Of a DNA stretch of 64,000 nt, positions 28,437 through 37,558 are shown one piece after another. The DNA is from an uncultured Fibrobacter sp. GTDB taxonomy: Bacteria; Fibrobacterota; Fibrobacteria; Fibrobacterales; Fibrobacteraceae. A program made the translations under genes and the position numbers. Where the stretch lies: assembly GCA_946407235.1 (NCBI GenBank), contig CAMJNF010000001.1:1-64000 (forward strand), written 5' to 3'. The notes under the pieces were generated by a model that ran no database searches, had not been told where the DNA came from, and was given only the letters and a program-made list of their open reading frames with translations. Within the stretch, counting starts at the first letter, position 1. Every line of letters begins with the position of its first letter.

Positions 28437-29423
28437 TTAACCTTCCCAAAAATTGAAAAAATTATACCACTGATACGGATGCTTTACGCACAACCGTTCC
28501 AACACTTCGGTATATTCGCGCAGCAATTCTTTTAAACGTTCAGGCCGATCCTTGCGTGAACAATTCAAAGAAGTCTTGGATCGTATCACATGAAACTCAT
28601 AAGTAGAGCGAATATTAAAGTCCTTTTTACGGACTGCAAAAATAAAGTAAACGGGAGCATTTAAAATGCCCGCCAACGAAAACGCACCTTCCGGGAAACT
28701 TGCGGATTCCCCTAAAAAATTAGTCACAAGGTTTCTATTTCTAGAATTTGCAGAAGTCCGGTCCCCAGCAATAACGACAAGGTTTCCTTCCTGAATTTTT
28801 TCTTTCATCCATATTGCTGAATCAACACCAATACTATTCGCATCGATAATTTTATCAATAAGATCAGGATTCAATTCCCGAAGAAGCGAGTTGAATTTTG
28901 TCGTTCCCGAAAGATCGACAACGGGAAATACCTCAAATCTTTTTTTAGTGAGAAAACCATCATATTCCGTGAATGAACGGAGCATTTCCATATTGCCCAG
29001 GTGAGAGCATATAACAAACGCGCCTTCCCCACGATTCAGCTGATCCAAAAACAAGCCCATATCGTCATCTTGACGTTCAAAACGATTTATGCTGATGGCC
29101 CCCTTCCAACCCAGCAACTTTTCCATCATCGACAACGCAAACGAATAGACATGTTTGTACGTTCCTAAAAAATCCGAACGTTTGCCGCTTACCTTACTCA
29201 AATGGTCCAGATAAATTCTGGAACGTGCACGGACAGGAGTCGCTCCAATCCAAAAGAAAAAACAAACTACAGCCGTAATGATTTCGACCATGAAAAGCGG
29301 CAGATGACATGCAACCCAAAGCATAAAACGGAAATGCCAAAGACTGCCGCCCACTTCCTTGATATCGGACCAGTGTTCATTATCAACAGTTGAACCTGGA
29401 TTTTTTTTCTGAGAATCCGACAT
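28437..29423 (-). CDS. Lipid A biosynthesis-like acyltransferase (LpxL/HtrB family)
   Basis: FVICSHLGNMEMLRSF; VIAGDRTS; FPEGAFSLAGILNAPVYFIFA. Confidence 0.85.
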   Translation of the reverse strand: MSDSQKKNPGSTVDNEHWSDIKEVGGSLWHFRFMLWVACHLPLFMVEIITAVVCFFFWIGATPVRARSRIYLDHLSKVSGKRSDFLGTYKHVYSFALSMMEKLLGWKGAISINRFERQDDDMGLFLDQLNRGEGAFVICSHLGNMEMLRSFTEYDGFLTKKRFEVFPVVDLSGTTKFNSLLRELNPDLIDKIIDANSIGVDSAIWMKEKIQEGNLVVIAGDRTSANSRNRNLVTNFLGESASFPEGAFSLAGILNAPVYFIFAVRKKDFNIRSTYEFHVIRSKTSLNCSRKDRPERLKELLREYTEVLERLCVKHPYQWYNFFNFWEG

Positions 29424-30181
29424 TACTTTTTAAAAATCCGTCGTGCTAGAATCAATGGACTGCGAAGAATCAAGCCCAGACAAAGCTTTGTATGCGTCAA
29501 CGATATCGCCACATTGTCATGGAAAAGCCTAAAATTGGACACGCCGTCTTTAGGATAAGAAACTTTAATCGGGTAAAAACGCAACTTGACGCCCGCCCAA
29601 GAAAGCCTGACAAGAATTTCAATGTCAAAACCCATGCGGTCATTGCGGAATTTTTTTGCCGCCGGCAACGACGTCGCCAAAGGATAAACGCGAAAACCGC
29701 ACATCGCATCGGGAATTTCACGGGATAGCGTCTCTATCGTCACCCAGAAATTCGTAATCTTGCGACCGCTTTCGCGAGACTTGGGAACAGAATCGTCGTA
29801 TTGCGGAAAACCGCCAATCATATCGTTAGGATGTTTTTTTGCCGCCTTCACAAAGAACGGTATTGCGTCCATGTCATGCTGCCCGTCGGCATCCACCTGG
29901 AGAGCATGTGTAAAACCAGCATCGACTGCGGCAATCATTCCCGAACGGACGGCACCGCCTTTCCCGAGATTGACTTTGTTTGTCACCAGCTGAACTTTGG
30001 GAAATTCATTTGCAATCTGCTCGAGAATTTCGTGACCTGCGGGCGTATTTCCGTCATCGACAAGAACAACAGGTAACTCATAAGAAACCAGCTTTTCGAC
30101 GACAGCTCGCGATGCACTTTCATGCCTATAGACAGGAACGATTGCACACAGATTGATATTTACGTTTTCCGCTCTAGCCAA
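29423..30181 (-). CDS. Glycosyltransferase family 2
   Basis: CAIVPVYRHESASRAVVEKL; VDDGNTPAG; ALQVDADGQHD. Confidence 0.9.
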   Translation of the reverse strand: MARAENVNINLCAIVPVYRHESASRAVVEKLVSYELPVVLVDDGNTPAGHEILEQIANEFPKVQLVTNKVNLGKGGAVRSGMIAAVDAGFTHALQVDADGQHDMDAIPFFVKAAKKHPNDMIGGFPQYDDSVPKSRESGRKITNFWVTIETLSREIPDAMCGFRVYPLATSLPAAKKFRNDRMGFDIEILVRLSWAGVKLRFYPIKVSYPKDGVSNFRLFHDNVAISLTHTKLCLGLILRSPLILARRIFKK

Positions 30182-32510
30182 GGGATTCCTCCGAATTCAT
30201 GGTTAAAGAGCCGTTAGAAAGAATCTTCGGAACGTCATTTTCGGCAGCAGGAACATGAGTATAAGTGAACGAGACCTTCGCCGATTCTGCATCATACTTC
30301 ACATTCAGAATCACAGGAACATCCGGCAAAATCGGGCCAGCAAACTTTGTTCGGTGAATTTTCGAAAGCGCTTTAGGGACATCCAAGAAATTCCGTGCTA
30401 TACGGAGCACCATATCGACCTGCACAACAGCAGGCAACAACTTAAATTCTGGGAAATGCCCATCATAATAATCGCTCGTCGAGGGGAACAGAATTTTTCC
30501 CGTCCAAACGCCAGGTTCCCGGCGGAACTTCAGAATTTTGAAATTCGAACTTTCAGCTAAATTAAACAAAGCCTGAACATCGCGCATGCGAATCTTGCCT
30601 TCTGTGTTCTGCGGAAGTTCTTCAAGATAACGCCATTTTTTCGGAGAAACCGTATTTTCAATAAACTGCAACAAATAATCATGGAAATAATTATTGATGG
30701 CGAGTTTCGGTGAACCTGCAAATTTTTCAAGTCCGGCATCGTTCAAAACAATAGCCGCCGCCAAATACTGGCGTTTCCCGACCATCGGAACAACACGCAC
30801 ATCACGCACCAAGCCCGTCTGCTTCAAGCGATTTTCAACCTCAGGAAGCGAGATTCGCTTTTCTTCGATCTTTACAATAGAATCGGAACGACCTTTCAGT
30901 AAAAAGCGTCCATCATCGTAAAGATCCACAAGGTCTCCCGTCGTAAAACCATCTTCTTCCAGAATGTAACTCGACTTGATATTCAGGCAACCATTTTCGG
31001 CAACACTCATCTTGCAAACTTCAAACGGAGTCCAGACAGCTCCATTTTTTGACTGTCGATAAGCAATGCCACCCGTCTCCGTACTGCCATAAATTTCCAT
31101 CGGCCAAAAACCAGTCAGTTCACTAGCCTTTTGAGCCACTTCAACCGGAAGCGGACCACCCGAAGAATAAATAATCGGAGCGCATTCAAAACCGATGGGC
31201 TGATTCGTTTCTGCGGCCAAGCGTTTCAAAAATGCAGGGCTCGAAGCCACCACAGCAGACGTTCCCAACAAATTCGCAAATTCCGTCGGGAAATCAATAC
31301 GATGCCTGCGGAACGGAAGTCCCGTTGCAATCGGGAGCAGAGCCGTAAACAACAGACCGTAAATGTGATGATGGTTTACCGTGCTAAAGACCTTACGATT
31401 CACCCAGTCATTTCCAAAGACCTTCACAAGCTCAAACAGTTCATTTTCAAACTGCATAAATAGTTTGTACACAGCTTTCGGCTCACCAGTCGTCCCCGAT
31501 GTGTACATCACCATCTCGGCTTTGGACTTATCAAACTTGTCAAACTTGACCGGGCCCCCAGCAACATTCTCAGCAAGCACATCCTGAATCATTGTAGCGG
31601 CACCGCCAGCAAATGGTTCATCGGTCAAAAATCCATATTCCGGTTTCCTGATTTCCTTGATAAATGCGTCCTGCCTATTCGCAGTCACAAGAGCCTTACG
31701 CCCACTCTGGAGCATTGCCAAAAGCGCAACCGTAAAGAAATACGAATCTTCGCAATGCAAAATCCAAGGCGTATTCTCACGCGCTTCCAAATGGTAGCGC
31801 ACCTTAGAGACATCACTGACAAAATCGCGCCATGTTTTGTTGTCGACTCCATCGGCCTCGAAGCTGACTAAAGCGCCTTCGGGACGAGAACTTTGTTCCA
31901 AATCACATACAGGAACATATGATTGCATTTTTCTTTGCACCTTTTTTCGAACCAAATATTCAACTGCAAAAATTAAACCTACAAAAATGTAGGAAATCAG
32001 ACCATTGTAAAGCGACCAAATTTTGTCGGAGCCCATGAAAACAGTAAATGTTGCCACCACTGAGTTAAACACAAAAAAGAAGCACCAAACAATCGTCACT
32101 TTTCGACAATAGTTTTCAACGGCATTTTTCGAAGGAGAATCCTTTAAAGCCTTGTCGCCAAGAAGCGCCATGCGGAACGCAAAGTTCGGCGGACGCCAGA
32201 GCGTAAACGCAAAAAAGGCAAGCAAGCTCAAATTTACAAGAACAGGATAAAACTTTACAAATAAAATATTATCCGCCGCAAAAGCGACAACAGCGCATAC
32301 AAGCACCAGCATCACAAGCACAATCATGCGCCACCGGTCCAAGCTAGACTTGTTCCGTGTAAAATTCAAAAAATGAAAAAATGCCAGAGATAAAAGCAAA
32401 AGGCTCAACCGCCTTGGCGAGAGCCCAAAGAATTCAAGCCCGCAATAAATAATAAGCGGGTACAAAACAGAAATTGCGGTAAAGAGAACCTTTCCCGCGA
32501 GAGAATTCAT
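30174..32510 (-). CDS. Fusion protein: COG4648-like membrane domain, AMP-dependent acyl ligase, FabZ/hotdog dehydratase
   Basis: N-terminal TM helices; MVMYTSGTTGEPKAVYK and IYGSTETGGIAYRQ (AMP ligase); C-terminal YYDGHFPEFKLLPAVVQVDMVLR (FabZ-like hotdog). Confidence 0.88.
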   Translation of the reverse strand: MNSLAGKVLFTAISVLYPLIIYCGLEFFGLSPRRLSLLLLSLAFFHFLNFTRNKSSLDRWRMIVLVMLVLVCAVVAFAADNILFVKFYPVLVNLSLLAFFAFTLWRPPNFAFRMALLGDKALKDSPSKNAVENYCRKVTIVWCFFFVFNSVVATFTVFMGSDKIWSLYNGLISYIFVGLIFAVEYLVRKKVQRKMQSYVPVCDLEQSSRPEGALVSFEADGVDNKTWRDFVSDVSKVRYHLEARENTPWILHCEDSYFFTVALLAMLQSGRKALVTANRQDAFIKEIRKPEYGFLTDEPFAGGAATMIQDVLAENVAGGPVKFDKFDKSKAEMVMYTSGTTGEPKAVYKLFMQFENELFELVKVFGNDWVNRKVFSTVNHHHIYGLLFTALLPIATGLPFRRHRIDFPTEFANLLGTSAVVASSPAFLKRLAAETNQPIGFECAPIIYSSGGPLPVEVAQKASELTGFWPMEIYGSTETGGIAYRQSKNGAVWTPFEVCKMSVAENGCLNIKSSYILEEDGFTTGDLVDLYDDGRFLLKGRSDSIVKIEEKRISLPEVENRLKQTGLVRDVRVVPMVGKRQYLAAAIVLNDAGLEKFAGSPKLAINNYFHDYLLQFIENTVSPKKWRYLEELPQNTEGKIRMRDVQALFNLAESSNFKILKFRREPGVWTGKILFPSTSDYYDGHFPEFKLLPAVVQVDMVLRIARNFLDVPKALSKIHRTKFAGPILPDVPVILNVKYDAESAKVSFTYTHVPAAENDVPKILSNGSLTMNSEESLG

Positions 32511-32767
32511 TATTTGCTTTCCGAGCTGTGGATCAAGTTGTAGATAGCATCCACGACATCCTGCAATGTGCGAACCGCCTTGAACACTTCCGGATCAATA
32601 TTTCTTGGCAAAAAAGACTTCAACTTGACAATCAAGTCTACAGCATCAATGCTGTCAAGTTCCAAGTCTTCGTAAAGCTTTGCTTCAGGAACGAGCTTTG
32701 CTTCATCGATATCAAAATCTTCGACAAGAGCAACCTTGATTTTTTCAAAAATTTCCTGTTTTTCCAT
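32510..32767 (-). CDS. Acyl carrier protein
   Basis: LELDSIDAVDLIVKLK phosphopantetheine motif. Confidence 0.92.
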   Translation of the reverse strand: MEKQEIFEKIKVALVEDFDIDEAKLVPEAKLYEDLELDSIDAVDLIVKLKSFLPRNIDPEVFKAVRTLQDVVDAIYNLIHSSESK

Positions 32768-32770
32768 AAA

Positions 32771-33046
32771 TCAACCCTTAGAATGTTCAGAAATATAAGC
32801 GGCAAGAGCATCAACAGATGCAAAATGCTTTTTCGTTTCTTCTTTTTCCGATGAAAAAGAGACTCCAAATTTATCCTTGATCGCAATTCCAAGCTCAAGA
32901 GCATCAATAGAATCCAAACCAAGACCTTCACCCTTTTCGTTCTTGCCAAAAATGGGGGCAGAATCCACGATATCGGCTGGAGTGATATCCTCCAATTCAA
33001 GGGATTCAATTATGACATTCTTAATGCGGTTGTTCAAATCTTCCAT
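32771..33046 (-). CDS. Acyl carrier protein
   Basis: LGLDSIDALELGIAIK phosphopantetheine motif. Confidence 0.92.
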   Translation of the reverse strand: MEDLNNRIKNVIIESLELEDITPADIVDSAPIFGKNEKGEGLGLDSIDALELGIAIKDKFGVSFSSEKEETKKHFASVDALAAYISEHSKG

Positions 33047-33155
33047 AAATTTTGTAATAACCTCAATCCAGCTTTTATTTTTACTTGATTAACAATATAG
33101 AAAAATTTTATATTAGTCTGGCATTTAAATCTAAGTTCAATGTAGTAGAGATTCC

Positions 33156-34247
33156 ATGTTCAACTTTTATAAAGAAGATTCTATAGACGCTGTTGACGCC
33201 AAATTCGAAGCCCAAAAAATTGCATTTGCGCCGCTTAGTTTTCAAGCCGCTCGTGCAATCATAAATTTGGGAATTTTAAATGAAATAAGCAAAAACAGTA
33301 AAAAAGGCATCACCATTTCAGAACTTTCTCAAAAGCTCAACCTGTCCCTCTATGGAGTTCAGGTTCTTGTCGAGATGGGACTAGGCATGGGAGTCATCAA
33401 GATCCACCAAGATTCCGAAGAAGACAACTTGCGTCTCAAGCTAGGGAAAATCGGATTCTTCCTAATAGCCGATCAAATGACCAAAGTCAACATGGACTTC
33501 GCCCAAGACATTTGCTATCGCGGTGCCGAAAATCTTGAGGAATCTATCCGCAAAGGAAAACCAGCAGGGCTCCCCCACCTTGGTCCCTGGAGCACCATTT
33601 ACGAAGGACTGTCAAAGCTTACAGACCAAGAAAAGAAAAGCTGGTTTGGCTTTGACCATTTCTATTCAGACCAGGCATTCCCGGACGCACTCCCTATTGT
33701 ATTCGAGAAACCGAAGGCCCGCCTTTTTGACATCGGCGGAAACACTGCAAAATGGGCAATCGCCTGCTGCAACTACAACGCAGACGTTAAAGTTTCCATC
33801 ATCGATTTGCCAGGACAAACCGCAGTTGCCCAAAAGAACGCAGCAGTAGCCGGTTTTGCAGACCGCATCGACACGGTTGCATGCAACGTCCTCGACAACA
33901 AGACCGAATTTCCAAATGGTGCCGACGCCATTTGGATGAGCCAATTTCTTGACTGTTTCTCGCTAGAGCAAATCACCCAAATTTTAAACAAAATCTATAA
34001 AGCGGCAACTCCCGATACAGACATTTACGTCATGGAACCGCTTTGGGATAAGCAACGCTTTGAAGCCGCCGCATATTCCCTGCAAGCAACATCGCTTTAC
34101 TTTACTTGCATGGCAAACGGAAACAGCAAAATGTACCGTTACAATGAATTGAAAAACGCAATTGAACTCGCCGGTTTCGAACTCAAGGAAGCCCACCACA
34201 ACTTAGGTCCGAACTCCTATTCCCTCCTCAATTTCCGTAAAAAATAA
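33156..34247 (+). CDS. SAM-dependent O-methyltransferase-like protein
   Basis: N-terminal winged-helix-like region; motif I ARLFDIGGNTAKWAIAC; similar to the Methyltransf_2 fold. Confidence 0.8.
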   Translation: MFNFYKEDSIDAVDAKFEAQKIAFAPLSFQAARAIINLGILNEISKNSKKGITISELSQKLNLSLYGVQVLVEMGLGMGVIKIHQDSEEDNLRLKLGKIGFFLIADQMTKVNMDFAQDICYRGAENLEESIRKGKPAGLPHLGPWSTIYEGLSKLTDQEKKSWFGFDHFYSDQAFPDALPIVFEKPKARLFDIGGNTAKWAIACCNYNADVKVSIIDLPGQTAVAQKNAAVAGFADRIDTVACNVLDNKTEFPNGADAIWMSQFLDCFSLEQITQILNKIYKAATPDTDIYVMEPLWDKQRFEAAAYSLQATSLYFTCMANGNSKMYRYNELKNAIELAGFELKEAHHNLGPNSYSLLNFRKK

Positions 34248-34248
34248 A

Positions 34249-34926
34249 ATGGCTCATTCAGTCTTCATTGAAAAATTTTCAAGTTTCGTCCCTTCCGAAA
34301 CGGTTCAAAAGCCAGATGTTTCATTTGTTCCCATGCTCACAAGACGCCGCTTGAGCTATATATCTCGCATGGTAGTTCTTGTCAGCAATCAAATTTCGCA
34401 AGACAAGGATGGAAACAAGTTAACGCCATGTAAAGTCACTTTTGCATCGCAATTTGGAGAAATCAGCCAGCAGTTAAAAATTTCGCAAACACTTATCGAA
34501 TCAGGAACAGTCTCCCCGGCACACTTCAGCCTCTCCGTTTTTAACGCAGCCGTCGCAAACGCATCGATTCTTGAAACAAACACCGCAGGCTACTCTGCCG
34601 TTTTCTCCGGGAAGGAAGCTTTCAGCACAGGGCTCACCGATTGCTTGGCAGCACTCGAAAATGAAGCAAGCGACACTCGCACATTCATCTTCGCAGATGA
34701 ACTCATTCCCGAGACTTATGCTCCGGTAGCAGGAGTCCCATACCCCAATGCGGTTTGCGCCCTTGCACTACGACTCACAACAGATGAATCTAAAGCGGAC
34801 CCCGCATTTAAGAACATCGATATATCAAGCATCCTAGCCCAGCTCAAGATGTTACACAACAACTTCGACACGGCAGCAGAACAAGCAATAGCATTCCTCT
34901 GCGCCATCAACATGCAAAGGAACTGA
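34249..34926 (+). CDS. Beta-ketoacyl synthase-like chain-length-factor protein (Ketoacyl-synt_2 type)
   Basis: TRRRLSYISRMVVLVSNQ; PAHFSLSVFNAAVANASIL; no catalytic-Cys motif. Confidence 0.7.
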   Translation: MAHSVFIEKFSSFVPSETVQKPDVSFVPMLTRRRLSYISRMVVLVSNQISQDKDGNKLTPCKVTFASQFGEISQQLKISQTLIESGTVSPAHFSLSVFNAAVANASILETNTAGYSAVFSGKEAFSTGLTDCLAALENEASDTRTFIFADELIPETYAPVAGVPYPNAVCALALRLTTDESKADPAFKNIDISSILAQLKMLHNNFDTAAEQAIAFLCAINMQRN

Positions 34927-34929
34927 ACC

Positions 34930-35739
34930 ATGATTCAAAGAATCTGCTACGTTTGGCATATCATCGTCAAACTGTTCAGTTTTGCGTTTTTTGGCACCTG
35001 TAGTCTTGGGCTTGCGCTGCTGCTGTTCCCCATCATGCATGTCATGGCCGGATTTGACGAAAAAAAATTCAAGGTTTTCGCAAGACGATTTAACCACTTC
35101 TACTTTAAACTCTTCGTCAGAGTCATGGAGACCATCCATTGCATTCGCGTGAAAGTCGATAACAAAGATACGTTGAAAGAACTCCATTCTAAAGTAGTCA
35201 TCGCAAACCATCCCTCCATTCTCGATGTTGTGATTTTATTTTCGCTCGTTCCCAACGCCGATTGCATTGTCAAAGGGGACCTTGTAAAGAACAAATTCAT
35301 GTCGTTAATCATCAAGAATCTCTACATTCCAAACAACATTCCTTTCGATGAACAACTAGAGCTTGCCAAAAAATCAATGGACGAAGGCAACAACCTCATC
35401 ATATTCCCAGAAGGCACCCGTTCAAAGCCTGGAGAGCCATGGGAATTCAAAAAAGGGGCCGCCCGATTTGCACTTTATTCCAAAAACGATATTGTTCCCG
35501 TTTTCTTTGGTGGAAACGAAAAAATCGGCATCCGCAAGCACGATAAAATGTTGCAATATCATCCCACAGAACGCTTTTTTTACGATCTTAAAGTGCTCCC
35601 TCCAATTTCAATAAAAGAATACGAAGGCATCCCCATCACCAAAAGCGCCACCATTCTCACAAAAAAAATGAAAGAAATTCTCGAGGCAGAACTTCCCCAA
35701 AAGCCAAATTCGGCAGAAAATACAGCAAATCATCTATAA
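34930..35739 (+). CDS. 1-acyl-glycerol-3-phosphate acyltransferase-like (PlsC family)
   Basis: VIANHPSILDVVILF (HxxxxD-type) and IIFPEGTRSKPGEPWEFKKGAARFA. Confidence 0.85.
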   Translation: MIQRICYVWHIIVKLFSFAFFGTCSLGLALLLFPIMHVMAGFDEKKFKVFARRFNHFYFKLFVRVMETIHCIRVKVDNKDTLKELHSKVVIANHPSILDVVILFSLVPNADCIVKGDLVKNKFMSLIIKNLYIPNNIPFDEQLELAKKSMDEGNNLIIFPEGTRSKPGEPWEFKKGAARFALYSKNDIVPVFFGGNEKIGIRKHDKMLQYHPTERFFYDLKVLPPISIKEYEGIPITKSATILTKKMKEILEAELPQKPNSAENTANHL

Positions 35740-35908
35740 ATATCAACCTTTTATCATTTATTTTGTATTTTCTCTAAAAAGTTCTTTTATTTTTTTATGA
35801 GATTTGTTAAATTATGTATAAGTGTATCGGTTCATTAACCACACAAGGCTTTGCTCATTAGAGCAGATCCATGTATGGTTAAATGAGTTTAAAAAGGAGA
35901 TAATTAAG

Positions 35909-36928
35909 ATGAGTAGCCTCAAAAAAATTTTTGCGACATCTCTTGCTCTTGCAGCATCAATTTACGCAGCCGAACGAGTCTATATGGCACCGTTCAACAT
36001 GGTTGGCTTAAATGAGAATTTCGCGCTTCCGGCCGAAAAACTCTTGAACACCTACATCGAAGACAACAAGGACTTGGTCCTGGTCAATTACACGGAACAA
36101 GACTCCATCAAAGCCGGCGACCGCGAAGCCGCCAACAAGTTGGCTATCGAAAAGAAGTGTTCCAAGTTCATCATTACCGAATTTACTCGTCTTGGTGAAA
36201 ACGTTATCACCTCCTTCAAGCTCTACGACGTCAATAATGAATCCGCCGTTTGGAGCGACCGCCTCAAGGCCAAGAATCCTGACGATTTCGATCCGATTAT
36301 CCAGCGCGTAGCACGCAACATCGGCACAAAGAACAAAGCAACCGATGACGATGATATTTACAGCGTTACCGAACAGGAAACAAAGTCCCCGAAAAAGAAA
36401 GGCACTACCGCTTACCTCGGCGGTCAGATCACGGGCATGCTTTCCGTCAACCCGGATGCAAGATTTGATGGAGGCTTTGGCGTATTCCTCCTTTACGATG
36501 CCAAGAACTGCTGGTTCGGCTTTGACTGGTCCATCAATAATCTCGATTCCAAGAATTCCGAAAAGCCGACTCTTTCTGGCTTGACGCTTTCTGCATACTA
36601 TCCGTTCGGAACCAAGAACATTACCCCGTTTATCGGTGGTGGCCTCACCTACAGCAGACGTACCCTGGAAATCGATACAGACAAATACAAAGATTACAAG
36701 GGTGACGATGAACTTGTCGCAAGTGGCATTACCGGCGAATTCGGCGGTGGCGTGCTCCTGAACCGTGCAAGCCGCGTCATGTTCCTTATTCAAGCCAAGT
36801 ATTTCGTAGATTTCTTCGAATCCCCGACTGTCGATTATAAGCCCACCAAAACTGGTACCGATGTCGCTGTGAAGAACTACTACCTGAACGGATTTAAGTT
36901 CAGCTTGGGTCTCGGATTCGGCATTTAA
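35909..36928 (+). CDS. Outer-membrane beta-barrel protein
   Basis: Strong RBS AAGGAG just upstream; signal peptide MSSLKKIFATSLALAASIYAAE; C-terminal beta-strand pattern. Start trimmed from 35822. Confidence 0.65.
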   Translation: MSSLKKIFATSLALAASIYAAERVYMAPFNMVGLNENFALPAEKLLNTYIEDNKDLVLVNYTEQDSIKAGDREAANKLAIEKKCSKFIITEFTRLGENVITSFKLYDVNNESAVWSDRLKAKNPDDFDPIIQRVARNIGTKNKATDDDDIYSVTEQETKSPKKKGTTAYLGGQITGMLSVNPDARFDGGFGVFLLYDAKNCWFGFDWSINNLDSKNSEKPTLSGLTLSAYYPFGTKNITPFIGGGLTYSRRTLEIDTDKYKDYKGDDELVASGITGEFGGGVLLNRASRVMFLIQAKYFVDFFESPTVDYKPTKTGTDVAVKNYYLNGFKFSLGLGFGI

Positions 36929-36957
36929 TATCGAGCAAACTGATATTTTATACCATT

Positions 36958-36991
36958 AGCCGTGAATGCAACCTTATTTCACGGCTTTTTA
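36958..36991 (+). terminator. Terminator-like hairpin with T tract immediately before the RBS of 37006
   Basis: AGCCGTGAA..TTCACGGCTTTTT. Confidence 0.7.
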
Positions 36992-37005
36992 TTTGAGGTT
37001 TTGAC

Positions 37006-37476
37006 ATGTCAAAAAAAAGAATGTTCATCAAAAAAGCGTGCATTTTTGCACTAATCGGCGCTACGACAATTCTTTTTAGCTCCTGCGGCGGTTATCTTAG
37101 GCAACAGGACTATAATTCCATAAACAGACCATGCGATTGCACTGGCTACCACCTGAAAAATGCGGTGTGGCATTACACCGATAGATTCGGTCAGAACGTC
37201 GATGTTGTCGGTAAATGTTCCAAAGGCATGAAACATGGTAACTTCGATTTCTTTGTGGGCGGAATGCAAGTCGCCCGTACAAAATTCAGTCGTGACGAAG
37301 AAATCAAAACGAAATGCTTTATTGGCAACGGGCAAACATATAATCTGTACACCTGCATGAACCTCAACGCACAACGGATGACATCGAATAGAAGGAACTA
37401 TAATACCACCAATACCAACGCAATGCCAGCCCAAGCCCCTGCTGAAGCTCCGGTCAAAAAGAGCGTCTGGGACTAA
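37006..37476 (+). CDS. Lipoprotein of unknown function
   Basis: Lipobox ATTILFSSCGGY. Confidence 0.7.
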   Translation: MSKKRMFIKKACIFALIGATTILFSSCGGYLRQQDYNSINRPCDCTGYHLKNAVWHYTDRFGQNVDVVGKCSKGMKHGNFDFFVGGMQVARTKFSRDEEIKTKCFIGNGQTYNLYTCMNLNAQRMTSNRRNYNTTNTNAMPAQAPAEAPVKKSVWD

Positions 37477-37520
37477 ATCATTAGAATAAGTTCCACTAAA
37501 CACTTAAAAATTTTTATCTT

Positions 37521-37557
37521 TAGCCGAGAAATTTCAGCCGATTTCCCGGCTTTTTTA
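37521..37557 (+). terminator. Terminator-like hairpin with T tract immediately before the RBS of argH
   Basis: CCGAGAAAT..ATTTCCCGGCTTTTTT. Confidence 0.6.
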
Positions 37558-37558
37558 T

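Larger units (their letters stand above)
18966..35739. other. Aryl-polyene/flexirubin-like type II PKS biosynthetic gene cluster
   Basis: Two ketosynthases, a CLF-like KS, KR, hotdog DHs, two ACPs, AMP ligase, thioesterase, MMPL exporter, LolA-like protein, GT2, acyltransferases, methyltransferase and an MIO ammonia-lyase in contiguous operons. Confidence 0.88.
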
